In this document: positions 1 to 9,322 of the stretch, in pieces
Position numbering within the stretch: the first letter of the stretch is position 1
Layout of the letters: every line of letters begins with the position of its first letter
Source: Gammaproteobacteria bacterium
GTDB taxonomy: Bacteria > Pseudomonadota > Gammaproteobacteria > VBWC01
Assembly: GCA_006218035.1 (NCBI GenBank)
Contig: VBWC01000023.1
Location: forward strand, 1 to 64,000
Length of the DNA: 64,000 bases
Reading direction: 5' to 3'
The notes under the pieces: model-generated
Told to the model about the DNA's origin: nothing
What the model saw: only the letters and a program-made list of their open reading frames with translations
Databases searched by the model: none
Position numbers and translations under genes: made by a program

Positions 1-358
1 ATTTCACACGCCAGCGGATAAACTTCAGACCAGTGTTGCAATGACCAGTTGAACCTACGGCGGCCTTTTTTAAAATGTCACGTTCCTCGGTGACGCGCCT
101 AAGCTCGGCCTTGAGCCGTTCAACTTCGCCTTGCTGATCCAGCGGTCTGCGCCCGGCGCCGCGGAATGCCACGTCATTCTTGGCATTCAATTCCTTCTGC
201 CACTTGTAGAGTTGATTGCGACGTATACCCAGCTCCAGCGCCAGTTGTGCCGCCGGCTTTTGCCCAAGCTCTAGTAGTCTTACCGCTTCCAGTTTGAATT
301 CTCGGCTGAACCGCTGCCGATGACGTTCCGGATTAACTCTTGCCCTTTCCTTTCCCAT
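1..358 (-). CDS. IS3-family transposase OrfA (element runs off window start)
   Basis: The minus-strand frame starts at ATG 358 (MGKERARVNPERHRQRFSRE...) and stays open to base 1. It has the OrfA layout: a helix-turn-helix (EFKLEAVRLLELGQKPAAQL, then GIRRNQLYKWQ) followed by a leucine-zipper-like stretch ending EERDILKKA. The minus strand carries A-AAA-AAG at about 71-65, the slippery heptamer IS3 elements use for -1 frameshifting into OrfB. OrfB would lie left of the window. Family assignment is firm; whether the copy is intact cannot be seen. Confidence 0.8.
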   Translation of the reverse strand, partial: MGKERARVNPERHRQRFSREFKLEAVRLLELGQKPAAQLALELGIRRNQLYKWQKELNAKNDVAFRGAGRRPLDQQGEVERLKAELRRVTEERDILKKAAVGSTGHCNTGLKFIRWRVK

Positions 359-420
359 CTGACACCTCCAAGCGTAGTATGACTCCACTTAAAAGTGTCC
401 GAAATACTCGGGGCAGCTCA
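1..420 (-). mobile_element. IS3-family insertion sequence, right-hand end
   Basis: On the minus strand the element begins at about 420 with TGAGCTGCCCCGAGTATTTC, the TG-start and C-rich run typical of IS3-family terminal repeats. It contains the OrfA gene and continues beyond the window, so its other end and target duplication cannot be checked. A degenerate match to this terminus (GTGTCCGAAAAACCCGGGGA) lies near 10711-10730. Confidence 0.7.
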
Positions 421-461
421 CTCTGACCCCGTTTCCAGAATCCGTCGCATAGGGAGATGAC

Positions 462-2942
462 ATGTCCACAAAATATGGATTAACTAAAATAGTTGTTGCC
501 ACTTGCCTTATGTGCCGGGTCTGTTCCAGTTGGGCCGAAACACCGGCTGAGTTTGAGCTGCAGAAGCTTCTCGCTTCGGATGGAAGCGCAGGGAATCTGT
601 TGGGCATTTCTGTTGCAGTGGACGGTGACACAGCGGTCGCGGGACCCGAGGCGAAAGAATCGGCCTATGTCTTTGTGCGCGACGGGAGTGGTACTTGGGT
701 CGAACAGGCCAAGCTGGTCGCGTTCGACGGAGTCCAAGGTGATGCGTTCGGTAGACGCGTAGCGATTAGCGGCAACACGGTGCTTGTTGGCGCGCTAGCC
801 GACAATGACAACGGTTCGGCATCGGGTTCTGCCTACGTCTTTGTTCGCGACGGGATTGGTAACTGGACCGAGCAAGCCAAACTTCTTGCTTCCGACGGGG
901 CGGCGGGTGATCTATTCGGCGTCGCCGTGGCGTTGGACGGCGACACGGCGATCATCGGCGCTGGTGCTGATGATACCAATGGTTCGAACACAGGTTCCGC
1001 TTACATATTCGTCCGCGATGGGAGCGGTAACTGGACCGAGCAAGCCGAACTCCTCGCCTCTGACGGCGCAAATGCAGATCGGTTCGGCAACGCTGTCGCC
1101 CTGGACGGCGACACGGCGATCATCAGTATCAGGGAAACGGTCGCAAAGGGTGCCGCGTACGTCTTTGTTCGTGACGGAAGTGGTAACTGGACTGAGCAAG
1201 CCAAGCTTCTCGCCTCCGACGGGGCTCCAGGAGATTCGTTTGGCTTGTTCGCTGTGGCGCTGAGCAATGATACTGCGATCATTGGTGCCCGGGCGACTGT
1301 TGACAACGGAGCGAACTCCGGTTCGGCCTACGTATTCGTTCGCGATGGGAGCGGTAACTGGACCGAGCGGGCCAAGCTACTTGCCTCCGACGGGTCGGCC
1401 GGCGACGTGTTCGGGTTCTCTGTTGCAGCGGATGGCGGCACTGCGATTATCGGTGCGCCGCAGAATAATGATGCCCGCGCTCCCTCGCCCAATTCAGGTT
1501 CCGCGTATCGATTTGTACGTGGTGGCGGCGGTGACTGGATCGAGCAGACCAAGCTTTTGCCATGCAGCGGTTCCGCGGGCGGAGCTTTTGGGCAGTCGGT
1601 CGCAGTGAGTGGCAGCACGGCGATTGTCGGCGCCATACGGGATGACGACAACGGCGCCAGTGCTGGGTCAGCATATAGATATGCGCTGGGCACGGTCGGT
1701 GCACTTGTTGCTAACGCGGGTTCCGACCAGGTTATTAGCGAAGGCGCTCTGGTAGAACTGGACGGTTCGGCAAGTGCCGGCGGTTGTAGCCCGCTAGCCT
1801 ACCAATGGACCCAACTCCCTGGCGGCCCGCCAGTCACACTGAGTGTGATCGATCCCGTCCATCCGACCTTCAACGCGCCGGGCATTCCCGTCAGTGGAGC
1901 TACGCTGACCTTTCAACTCGTCGTCAGCAATGGCATCATTAGCAGCGTCCCCGACGCTGTCAACATCACCGTCAAGAACGTCAACAAGCCGCCGGTGGCG
2001 GACGCCGGGTCGGATCAGACCGTTAACGAAGGTTCGCCGGTGACACTGGACGGTACCGGCAGCTTTGATATGGATGCCGAGGTACTGACCTACAGCTGGA
2101 CCCAGACAGCCGGAGCTCCGGTGATACTGGACATCAGTGATCCGGAAAAACCCGAGTTCACGGCGCCACTGGTTGGTGCAGCCGGCGACACACTGACATT
2201 CAAACTCGCGGTCAGCGACGGTATCGATACCGCGATGGACACCGTAAATGTCATCGTTGATAACATTAACCACCCACCGGTCGCGTACGCCGGAATGGAC
2301 CAGACCGTGGCTGAAGGCGCGCTGGTCACGCTCGATGGCAGCAACAGCAGCGATCCGGACAGCGATTCGTTGACGTATCAATGGAACCAGAGCGGTGGCA
2401 CGACAGCCCCACTTTCCGATTCGCATACGGTAATGCCGACTATCACCGCACCGCAGGTGAGTGTGGGCGGCCAGACCCTGATGTTTGACCTCGCGGTCAA
2501 TGATGGTGTGCTTACCAGCGGCATCGATACCGTCAACATCACCGTGCAAAACATCAATGACCCCCCGCTGTGCCAGCTGGCGCAGGTGGGGCCGGGCGTC
2601 TTGTGGCCGCCGAATCACAAGCTTATCGCGGTCTCCATCAGCGGAATCAGTGATCCGGACAACGACGGCGTCACGCTCAACGTCACGGGCGTGACCCAGG
2701 ACGAGCCAACCAACGGACTCGGTGACGGCGATACCAGTCCGGATGCCGCAGTGCAGGGCGACACGGTCCTGCTACGGGCCGAGCGCTCGGGTACTGGCAA
2801 CGGCCGTGTCTACCGCGTGCTCTTCACGGCGGATGACGGCAAGAGCGGCAATTGTAGTGGCAGTGTCACCGTCAACGTGCCGCACAGCAAGAAAGGTACG
2901 GCCGTTGACGACGGGCAGTCGTACGATTCGACGCAGCTTTAG
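462..2942 (+). CDS. Secreted FG-GAP repeat / PKD-like domain protein
   Basis: The 826-residue protein starts at ATG 462 behind AGGGAG. Residues 1-25 form a signal peptide ending near SSWA/ETPA. Residues about 30-400 hold seven FG-GAP-like repeats of about 55 residues (LLASDG..GD.FG.SVAVDGDTAIIGA.....GSAYVFVRDGSGNWTEQ), the integrin-type beta-propeller unit. Three PKD/K319-like domains follow at about 412, 509 and 605 (ADAGSDQTVNEGSPVTLDG). The tail from about 700 carries LWPPNHKL. A cell-surface or secreted binding or adhesion protein is likely; the ligand is unknown. It stands alone beside an IS end. Confidence 0.85.
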   Translation: MSTKYGLTKIVVATCLMCRVCSSWAETPAEFELQKLLASDGSAGNLLGISVAVDGDTAVAGPEAKESAYVFVRDGSGTWVEQAKLVAFDGVQGDAFGRRVAISGNTVLVGALADNDNGSASGSAYVFVRDGIGNWTEQAKLLASDGAAGDLFGVAVALDGDTAIIGAGADDTNGSNTGSAYIFVRDGSGNWTEQAELLASDGANADRFGNAVALDGDTAIISIRETVAKGAAYVFVRDGSGNWTEQAKLLASDGAPGDSFGLFAVALSNDTAIIGARATVDNGANSGSAYVFVRDGSGNWTERAKLLASDGSAGDVFGFSVAADGGTAIIGAPQNNDARAPSPNSGSAYRFVRGGGGDWIEQTKLLPCSGSAGGAFGQSVAVSGSTAIVGAIRDDDNGASAGSAYRYALGTVGALVANAGSDQVISEGALVELDGSASAGGCSPLAYQWTQLPGGPPVTLSVIDPVHPTFNAPGIPVSGATLTFQLVVSNGIISSVPDAVNITVKNVNKPPVADAGSDQTVNEGSPVTLDGTGSFDMDAEVLTYSWTQTAGAPVILDISDPEKPEFTAPLVGAAGDTLTFKLAVSDGIDTAMDTVNVIVDNINHPPVAYAGMDQTVAEGALVTLDGSNSSDPDSDSLTYQWNQSGGTTAPLSDSHTVMPTITAPQVSVGGQTLMFDLAVNDGVLTSGIDTVNITVQNINDPPLCQLAQVGPGVLWPPNHKLIAVSISGISDPDNDGVTLNVTGVTQDEPTNGLGDGDTSPDAAVQGDTVLLRAERSGTGNGRVYRVLFTADDGKSGNCSGSVTVNVPHSKKGTAVDDGQSYDSTQL

Positions 2943-3025
2943 TGAGTGCCTGAAGGATAGGCCCGAGAGCCCCGCCCCGGGCTTGTCCAGCGGGGCAACA
3001 GCTTGAACAATGGCGTGTAATCAAT

Positions 3026-3124
3026 ATGAGGGATCAATCAGTGCGAACAAGCATATTAGGCATCCTAACGCTTGTCTTTTCGTTGTTCGCCGGGTTCTGT
3101 TTCGCTTTGAATTCGATGAGTTGA
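3026..3124 (+). CDS. Possible 32-residue signal-peptide-like remnant
   Basis: A short frame encodes MRDQSVRTSILGILTLVFSL... and stops after 32 residues. It has a basic N terminus and a hydrophobic core like a signal peptide but no mature protein follows. It could be the start of a secreted-protein gene cut off by a nonsense change, or chance. No family is recognised. Confidence 0.25.
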   Translation: MRDQSVRTSILGILTLVFSLFAGFCFALNSMS

Positions 3125-3185
3125 TGGTACCGTTTTCCGGTCGTCGATAATCCAGTCGCAACATACATGACAGGGAGGGATCAAC

Positions 3186-4025
3186 ATGAGCTTTTCGGGT
3201 GTCATTGAAAAGATCGCCGAACGCATTTCCCGCGTCGATCGACTACAGCAATTCAGTAATGGATTTACGCGGGCACGGAACACGGTAGATGCCAGAATCC
3301 GCGCGTTGCAGGCCACACCGGCCCCCGCTGTTCCGGGGCGCGGCATACTGACACCCAGCGTCCGGAAAAAATACACCCCCTGGTCATCGCATCCTGTCCC
3401 GCCGTGTGACATTCCGGGCATGATTAGCGAGGAAGAATGCCGGTATTACAGTTTCATTGGTAAGTACTATACAGGTGTTGGTGAAGTGGTTGAGCTTGGC
3501 CCATGGCTGGGGCGGTCTACGTTTTATATTGTCAACGGACTGGCGAATAATCCGCACTTCCGCAAGCTGCATGTCTTCGACGATTTCACATGGCGTGCCG
3601 ATTGGATGGACAAAAGCGTCAAGCCGGAAGAACGTTTACCCCATCACGCCGATTTCATGCCCTTGTTCGAGAAATACACTCAAGGCATACGCGACCAGAT
3701 CGTGCCGAAAAAGCGCAAGTTCATTACCTACGACGGTAACGACAGCGTGGAACAACTCGCATGGAACGGCGGACCCGTGGAGATTCTCTACGTGGATTGC
3801 GGGCGCCATTTCGAGGCCAACGAAGCATGGTGGCGCATTTTTCAGCCGTACTTGATTCCTGACGTTACCCTGATCGTGCTGGAGGATTGGGCGAATCATC
3901 GGGAAGTCCCGGTTAAGTGGTACAACCAGATTGTGCAATGGGTGGAATCGAAAGGCGCATCGCTACAACTGGTTCATGAGCTGGCACAAGGCGGTATTGC
4001 AACGTTTGTTTTTCGTCGGGTATGA
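3186..4025 (+). CDS. Class I SAM-dependent methyltransferase (Methyltransf_24-like)
   Basis: The 279-residue protein starts at ATG 3186, seven bases after AGGGAGGG. Motif I reads EVVELGPWLGRST (about residues 97-109), an acidic end of the second strand follows (HVFDDF), and a later strand reads EILYVDCGRHFEANEAWW with the acidic residue expected near the active site. This pattern fits methyltransferases acting on sugars or small molecules, often in glycan loci. No neighbouring pathway gene reveals the substrate. The first 60 residues look like a family-specific extension. Confidence 0.7.
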   Translation: MSFSGVIEKIAERISRVDRLQQFSNGFTRARNTVDARIRALQATPAPAVPGRGILTPSVRKKYTPWSSHPVPPCDIPGMISEEECRYYSFIGKYYTGVGEVVELGPWLGRSTFYIVNGLANNPHFRKLHVFDDFTWRADWMDKSVKPEERLPHHADFMPLFEKYTQGIRDQIVPKKRKFITYDGNDSVEQLAWNGGPVEILYVDCGRHFEANEAWWRIFQPYLIPDVTLIVLEDWANHREVPVKWYNQIVQWVESKGASLQLVHELAQGGIATFVFRRV

Positions 4026-4098
4026 TGACTGGCATCGGATGAATCGGAAGAGAAAATATGGAGTCAGAATGAGCCACCCCGTACTTCAGTTCCCTGCT

Positions 4099-4510
4099 TC
4101 AATTTACTCTGATGGCGCCAGCTGTTACATCACTTCTTGAAGCAACGAGTCGAGCACGGACCCCATCACGAGGCCGGCATGTACCGAGGGCGCCTACGAT
4201 CCGGAACGCATTCAAATCTTGCCTGGTTGGCGGAGAACCCGCGAGTCCGCCGTTCCCTGACCATCCTGGCGCTGCCGTCGGCGCCCTTGAGTTCGGCATG
4301 AATGGCGCGGATCAGCGTCAGCATCCGGCCCGTTGAGCTTACCCGCATCCGCCGCCTTTACCCAGTGGCGCAGCATCTGCTCGATCAGCCCCAGTTCCTT
4401 GGCCGCCGCGCCGGGTGTCAGCCCTTCCTTGACCCGCTTGACCGCCAGTTCCTCTAACTCGGCCGTGTTTTCCTGCTTCGGTATCGTCATCGTCTTGCTC
4501 TCCAAAGGAT
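4099..4510 (-). pseudogene. IS3-family orfA/orfB relic with internal deletion
   Basis: From about 4505 leftward the minus strand reads an OrfA-like protein (NTAELEELAVKRVKEGLTPG, then LRHWVKAADAGKLNGP). In another frame it continues as an OrfB-like segment (AIHAELKGADGSARMVRERR). The middle of the element, including the OrfA zipper and the start of OrfB, is missing, and the OrfB part decays into unrecognisable sequence by about 4100. It is a deletion relic of an IS3 element distinct from the other IS3 copies here. Confidence 0.65.
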
Positions 4511-4559
4511 CGTCTATTTCACGTCACCCTTGGAAGACGAAATCTCGGGGGAAGCTCAA

Positions 4560-4658
4560 AGATCTAAAACCTGTCGGTGAACTGCTGGGAAAGTAACCTG
4601 GGTGTCTGCGCAACCCGGACGATATGAGAAATAACACGCTTTCTTGATACCGATCAAT
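4560..4658 (+). repeat. Duplicated 3' tail of the AI-2E permease gene (left copy)
   Basis: These 99 bases match 7259-7357 with a handful of substitutions and no length change. They include the last 11 codons (DLKPVGELLGK, stop) of the permease gene plus about 60 bases of its downstream region. The rest of the gene is absent here, so this is a direct-repeat footprint of an old duplication, now joined to an IS3 relic on its left. Confidence 0.85.
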
Positions 4659-4671
4659 GGTCAAGTCCCAT

Positions 4672-4787
4672 TACTGCTGTAATTTCGAGAGCGGGACACA
4701 GGTTTAATGGGTGACTCGTTCTGGGCGGTGAATGCGTCGTGCAGTTCACTGCGCAGCGAGTCCAGTTGCTTGCGCTCAAAATCGTTA
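4672..4787 (-). pseudogene. Unidentified coding fragment cut by the IS5 element
   Basis: The minus strand reads NDFERKQLDSLRSELHDAFT followed by about 20 more residues, a charged and plausibly coding stretch. It begins exactly at the TTAA beside the IS5-family element. Joining across the element to the flank at 5885 keeps a frame open for some codons, so the insertion may have interrupted a small gene. No family is recognised. Confidence 0.3.
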
Positions 4788-4788
4788 A

Positions 4789-5880
4789 GGAAACTCTGAA
4801 CAAGTAACGAATAATGGCGACGCAACTCGCATATGAGCATTTACTGTGTAAAAAATCGGCTGCCAGGCCAGTGACTCATCGCCCGCGGGGCCGTTTTCGG
4901 CCCGTCGGGCGCACTACGCCCGCGAAAGGCGCAACAGCCGCCGGCGCATCATGTCCAAATTGGCCAGCGCGCAGGTGACGAACAACCGGTGCGCGTTCTT
5001 CGCCAATCCCTTGTAACGGGTCTTCACAAAGCCGAATACCCGCTTGATGACGAAGAAGGCGTGTTCGACCTTGGCCCGCACACTGGACTTGGTTTTGTTC
5101 TTCGCCCGCTCGACTTCATCGACACGGTCTTTGTAGCGGTAGCGGCGGTGGGTGAAATCCTTCGCCTTCGGCGCATGCGTGTGAATCACCTCGCCCTGCC
5201 CCTGATAGGCCGAGTCGCCCCACACGCGGGTCTCCTCCCCGTGCAGCAGGTCCGGCAGGCAGGTGGCGTCGTGCACGTTGGCGGGAGTGGCGGCCACCGC
5301 ATGGATGACTTTGAATTTGCTATCCACGCCGATATGCGCCTTCATCCCGAAGTACCACTGATTGTCCTTCTTGGTCTGGTGCATGTCCGGGTCGCGGCTC
5401 TTGTCCTTGTTCTTGGTCGAGGGCGGGACGCTGATGAGTGTGGCGTCCACAATCGTGCCGGTGCCCACCTTGATACCCTGGGCCTCCAGATGGTGATGCA
5501 CTTGCTGGAATATCTTCACGCCCAGCGTGTGGCGCTCCAGCAAATGGCGGAAGCGGCGCATCGACGCCGAGTCGTAAAGGGCCTCCTCCACGCCCGGATC
5601 GGAGAGGTTGAACCACTCTGCAGGAAATAAATCCGCCGCATTATGTCGAGTTCCTTGGGCGGACGCCCATCACCCGCCTTGGGATAGTGCGGCGCAATCA
5701 GCGCGCAGAGTTCCGTCCACGGCACGATGCGGTCCATCTCGGCGAGGAATTTCTCCCGGCGTGTGGTCCTGGTGTACTTCTCAAAGCCCCTCGTGCCTAA
5801 CGTCATTTGTTTGTTCATTCTTGTCTCCGACGGGTTGGGTTGTGCTTGCTCCTCAGATCGGGGATTTTTGCAGAGGTTCC
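4789..5880 (-). mobile_element. IS5-family insertion sequence, 1092 bp
   Basis: Termini are GGAAACTCTG at 4789 and, inverted, GGAACCTCTG ending at 5880 (9 of 10 matching). They are flanked by TTAA (4785-4788) and TTAG (5881-5884), which fit the 4-bp YTAR-type target of IS5-family elements, though one base differs. The single transposase gene is on the minus strand and frameshifted. The same termini bound the MITE family A copies elsewhere in the window, making this element or a sister copy their likely mobiliser. Confidence 0.8.
4914..5818 (-). pseudogene. IS5-family DDE transposase, frameshifted
   Basis: The N-terminal part starts at ATG 5818 (MNKQMTLGTRGFEKYTRTTR...) and includes the DUF772-like ...LDIMRRIYFLQ. 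Near 5628 a single base appears to be lost: frame one reads LQSGSTSP, while the -1 frame reads WFNLSDPGVEEALYDSASMR and continues to 4914. The second part keeps all three catalytic acids: VDATLIS, WGDSAYQG and the Glu of VRAKVEHAFFVIKRVFG. With one base restored the protein would be about 300 residues, normal for the family. A sequencing error could also explain the break. Confidence 0.85.
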
Positions 5881-6101
5881 TTAGGACCTGAGGCAGGTGA
5901 GACCCGGTAGCGCCGCGTCCCTCCAGGCAATCACGGTGACATTCGATTGAATTATCTGCTGGTTGTCGCTAAACGTCGTTGCCTTGGACAGCATCTGGTC
6001 TTGACGTGTCCGACATTCATTTCTAGTTTTATGTCCAGTTCCACGCTACTCTGCATGAGACAAGGTGCCATGAACATAACTGCTATCTCATCTGTTGCCC
6101 C

Positions 6102-7295
6102 ATGAATCCTGAACCGCACGGCGGCACCGAAAATCACGCTGGAGTATCGCTGGGCGGCAAGGGAGCGGTCGTGCCGGATGTTGCTCCGCAGCTCGCTGTC
6201 CACGCGGCGGCGGATGGGCGCAGCCTGTCGCTCGTGCTGCTCACGGTGCTCGCGGTCGTCTTCGTGCTGCATTGGGCCCGTGCGTTTTTCATCCCGCTGA
6301 TGTTTGGCGTGATGATCAGCTATGCGATTTCGCCACTCGTCAACCTGATGCAGCAATGGAGAATTCCCCGCGCTATCGGGGCGGCCGTGTTGTTGATCGG
6401 TATCGTGGGTGGGGTAAGTTCGCTGGCATATTCGCTCAGCGATGAAGCCGCCGCCACGATAGAAACCTTGCCCGAAGCGGCGCAGAAGTTTCGCCAGACG
6501 CTGCGCAAGGAACGGGGAACGTCCGAAAGCGCGATCGAGAAAGTGCAAAAAGCGACCACCGAGCTGGAGCGGGCGGCGAGCGATACACCAATGTTGTTTC
6601 CTGCCCCACCACGTGGGGTGACCCGGGTGCAAATCGAAAAACCGAAGTTTGATATCCAGGAGCATCTTTGGGCCGGAACGATGGGTGCGGTCGGCTTCGC
6701 CGGTCAGGTCATCATCGTATTGTTTCTCGCGTATTTTCTGATGGTTTCCGGCGACAGTTTCCGGCGCAAGCTGGTCAGGATCAGCGGACCCACCTTTAGC
6801 AAGAAAAAAATCACGCTCCAGGTGTTGGATGAAATCACCGGCCAGATTCAACGTTATTTGCTGGTACAGCTATTCACCAGCTCTCTCGTGGGTGTGGTAA
6901 CCTGGCTCGCGTTTCTCTGGATCGGCGTGGAGCATGCGGCGATTTGGGGGATCGCCGCCGCGATACTAAATACTATCCCCTATCTCGGTGCGGTAATTTT
7001 TACCATTGGCACGGCGCTGGTCGCTTTTCTCCAATTCGGAACAATAGGCATGGCGCTCTCGGTCTCCGGGATTGCACTGGTCATCACCAGTGTCGAAGGT
7101 TTCTGGCTGACACCGTGGCTTACTAGCCGGGCAAGCCATATGAACGCCGTGGTGATTTTCGCGGGCGTGCTATTTTGGGGTTGGTTGTGGGGCGTGTGGG
7201 GTTTATTGCTTGGCATACCTATCCTCATGACCATCAAGGCCGTATGCGACCATGTGGAAGATTTAAAGCCTGTTGGCGAACTGCTGGGAAAGTAA
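6102..7295 (+). CDS. AI-2E family transporter (PerM/YdiK-like permease)
   Basis: The 397-residue membrane protein starts at ATG 6102. It has hydrophobic segments near residues 40-95, a long soluble loop rich in charged residues (about 100-195), then further membrane segments including NTIPYLGAVIFTIGTALVAF and LWGVWGLLLGIPILM, the typical C-terminal half of AI-2E family permeases. Members export or exchange small solutes; the substrate is not predictable. Its last codons and downstream region are duplicated at 4560-4658. It stands alone between the IS5 element and the DUF883 cluster. Confidence 0.85.
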   Translation: MNPEPHGGTENHAGVSLGGKGAVVPDVAPQLAVHAAADGRSLSLVLLTVLAVVFVLHWARAFFIPLMFGVMISYAISPLVNLMQQWRIPRAIGAAVLLIGIVGGVSSLAYSLSDEAAATIETLPEAAQKFRQTLRKERGTSESAIEKVQKATTELERAASDTPMLFPAPPRGVTRVQIEKPKFDIQEHLWAGTMGAVGFAGQVIIVLFLAYFLMVSGDSFRRKLVRISGPTFSKKKITLQVLDEITGQIQRYLLVQLFTSSLVGVVTWLAFLWIGVEHAAIWGIAAAILNTIPYLGAVIFTIGTALVAFLQFGTIGMALSVSGIALVITSVEGFWLTPWLTSRASHMNAVVIFAGVLFWGWLWGVWGLLLGIPILMTIKAVCDHVEDLKPVGELLGK

Positions 7296-7357
7296 CTTGG
7301 TTGTCTGCGCAACCCGGACGATATGAGAAATAACACGCTTTCTTGATACCGATCAAT
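7259..7357 (+). repeat. Right copy of the permease-tail direct repeat
   Basis: The intact counterpart of 4560-4658: end of the AI-2E permease gene plus about 62 downstream bases ending TTGATACCGATCAAT. From 7358 to 7610 I see no gene or clear signal. Confidence 0.85.
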
Positions 7358-7610
7358 TCTCTTTCAGAACCAATCCGGCGATAATGCAAGCGAGATGTAA
7401 CGCCTGCATGCTAGAGTGCGTAGCGAATCCTTTCAAAAGTTGCTACCTGTGTTGTGGCCGCCTGTGAGTTTGCTTCCGGAGCGGCCTGGCGCTGGTGCTA
7501 CCGGGGAATTAGTGAGATGTGGAGCCGATGATGGTGTTGTGTGACTGGCGGTATCACGGCTGGTTCTGGCAAACCTGTCAACAAGACATGAATTCATCAA
7601 GGAGTAGGCT

Positions 7611-7922
7611 ATGGTTACGGAAACATCCTCTGCACGGGACAGACTGGTCGATGATTTCAAGGCGGTGGTGCGCGACGCCGAAGAACTGCTGAAGGCCACT
7701 GTCGGCCAGACCGGAGACACCATCAGTGCGGCGCGCGCGCGGACCGAGGAAAGCCTGCGCGAGGCGCGGCGCAAGCTCAACGAAGTGGAGGGCGACGTGG
7801 TTGACCGAACGGTGGCGGCGGCAAAGGCGACCGATCACCTCGTCCGTGAAAATCCCTGGCAGGCGATTGCCGCTGGCACCGCAGTGGGCTTTCTGCTCGG
7901 CATGTTGATCAGCCGGCGCTAA
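7611..7922 (+). CDS. DUF883 family protein (ElaB/YqjD-like)
   Basis: The 103-residue protein starts at ATG 7611. It has a helical charged N-terminal region (about 1-80, heptad-like) and one C-terminal membrane segment GTAVGFLLGMLISRR. This is the layout of ElaB/YqjD/YgaM, inner-membrane tail-anchored proteins reported to bind ribosomes in stationary phase. It opens a cluster with a YqjE-like and a YqjK-like gene, the order seen in enterobacteria, supporting joint expression. Confidence 0.8.
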   Translation: MVTETSSARDRLVDDFKAVVRDAEELLKATVGQTGDTISAARARTEESLREARRKLNEVEGDVVDRTVAAAKATDHLVRENPWQAIAAGTAVGFLLGMLISRR

Positions 7923-7926
7923 CGTC

Positions 7927-8337
7927 GTGGCGTACGAAGATACAGGTGCCGAACCGGCGCCGGGTCAGGTGACCGGGGTGCTGGCTGCGTTGCAGCGGTT
8001 GGTGGCGACATTCGCCGAGATCCTGCACACCCGCATAGAGATTCTTTCCACTGAACTGGAAGAGAGCGGCGGAAGGGTTCGGCAACTGTTCGTGTACGGA
8101 TTGGTGTCGATATTTTTTCTCGGACTGGGCCTGCTGCTCGCTACCATGCTCATCGTGGTGGCCTTCTGGGAAAACCACCGGCTGTATGTGCTGGCCGGCT
8201 TCACCGTCTTGTACCTGGGTATCGGTGCCATCGCCGCACTGGTGACGCGTCATAAGATCAAGACCCGGCCACGGCTGTTTTCCGCCACCCTGTCGGAACT
8301 CGGCAAGGACCGTGAACGGTTGACATCCCGGTCATGA
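7927..8337 (+). CDS. YqjE-like phage holin superfamily III membrane protein
   Basis: The 136-residue protein starts at GTG 7927, four bases after the DUF883 stop. It has an N-terminal amphipathic region (LLAALQRLVATFAEILHTRI-like) and two membrane hairpins (LFVYGLVSIFFLGLGLLLAT and LYVLAGFTVLYLGIGAIAAL), the signature of the YqjE/holin-III family. The close spacing and the ATGA overlap with the next gene argue for one transcript. Function is unproven; E. coli YqjE sits in the same yqjDEK context. Confidence 0.8.
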   Translation: MAYEDTGAEPAPGQVTGVLAALQRLVATFAEILHTRIEILSTELEESGGRVRQLFVYGLVSIFFLGLGLLLATMLIVVAFWENHRLYVLAGFTVLYLGIGAIAALVTRHKIKTRPRLFSATLSELGKDRERLTSRS

Positions 8338-8630
8338 ACGCGCGCATGAAATTTCTGCGACGGCAGCGTGAGTTTTTGGTGTCGCAGGCGGCGGCCCAGC
8401 GCAGTGAGGTGGCCTATGTCGCGTCCCACCTGCAAAAAAATCTGCGGTTGCTGGACATGGGCTTTGCCATCGTACAAGCGGTGCGCGTCCATCCGCTGCT
8501 GGCGGTGACGAGTGCCACGCTGCTGTTGCGCGCGGGCCGGGGCAAGTTGCTGTTCTGGGCCAGCCAGCTGTTCACCGCCTGGGAGCTATACGAAACCGCG
8601 CGCAAGCAGTGGCCGCGACGCCAGGCCTAG
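8334..8630 (+). CDS. YqjK-like protein
   Basis: The 98-residue protein starts at ATG 8334 inside the previous stop codon (ATGA overlap), so translation is probably coupled. It has a basic, Arg/Gln-rich N-terminal half and a weakly hydrophobic middle (HPLLAVTSATLLLRAGRGKL) followed by FWASQLFTAWELYETARKQW, resembling YqjK-type proteins. It closes the DUF883-YqjE-YqjK group. Function is unknown. Confidence 0.7.
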   Translation: MNARMKFLRRQREFLVSQAAAQRSEVAYVASHLQKNLRLLDMGFAIVQAVRVHPLLAVTSATLLLRAGRGKLLFWASQLFTAWELYETARKQWPRRQA

Positions 8631-8725
8631 CGCGACTTATGCCAATGCCGACTGGGCCATCCCGGATAAAGACGTGTGGCTTGAATTTTTAGTGTGCGTC
8701 TGTTAATCGGGACACGGAAAAACGT

Positions 8726-9067
8726 ATGAGCAACCTGCCCAATTGCCCCAAGTGCAGCTCGGCATACACCTACGACGATGGCACCATGTTCGTGTGCCCG
8801 GAATGCGCGCACGAATGGTCGTTGGATGCGGCGGCCGCCGGCGGTGATGAGGCGCGTGTGATCAAGGATGCCCACGGGACGGTGTTGCAGGACGGCGATT
8901 CCGTCACCGTCATCAAGGACCTTAAAGTCAAAGGCTCATCGCTCGTGGTGAAGGTCGGTACCAAGGTGAAGAATATCCGGCTGGTCGAGGGCGATCATGA
9001 TATCGACTGCAGGATAGACGGTGTTGGCGCGATGAAGCTGAAATCGGAATTTGTGAAGAAAGCTTGA
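8726..9067 (+). CDS. PhnA/YjdM family zinc-ribbon protein
   Basis: The 113-residue protein starts at ATG 8726. The N-terminal zinc ribbon has two CxxC knuckles ([10 protein letters not shown] and CPECAHEW), followed by the SH3-like KOW domain of the PhnA/YjdM family ([20 protein letters not shown], then [19 protein letters not shown]). Full length for the family. YjdM was once linked to phosphonate use, but no phn genes lie nearby, so no pathway can be assigned. Confidence 0.9.
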   Translation: MSNLPNCPKCSSAYTYDDGTMFVCPECAHEWSLDAAAAGGDEARVIKDAHGTVLQDGDSVTVIKDLKVKGSSLVVKVGTKVKNIRLVEGDHDIDCRIDGVGAMKLKSEFVKKA

Positions 9068-9322
9068 TCAGGGCAGGGCCGATGGCTACCGACCTGGACT
9101 CTACCTCGCCCGTCCACGGGCTCGTACACCCTGCATCCATGTCGCGCGTGCACCGCTGGCGAGCGATGGTCCCGTCGTACTTCAAGACTTGTTGCAACCC
9201 AATGAGAAATCCGGCCTGACTTGTTATCCGGTCAATAAGCGAGCAAGCAATGCGCGGAACCGCGGACCGGCATGTATTGCGCCGATGGAATAGCGAAAAG
9301 CCGGATGGGCGGAGTAGTAACC
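9068..9322. other. Intergenic region with a dispersed-repeat fragment
   Basis: No gene is seen. Around 9098-9150 it carries GGACTCTACCTCGCCCGTCC and CTGCATCCATG, pieces also present inside several MITE-like elements in this window, so part of it is a repeat relic without recognisable ends. Confidence 0.5.

Noticed and set aside
1794-2618. A 274-codon open frame on the minus strand
   Set aside because: It lies wholly inside the FG-GAP/PKD gene, has no ribosome site or recognisable motif, and the plus-strand protein has clear domains.
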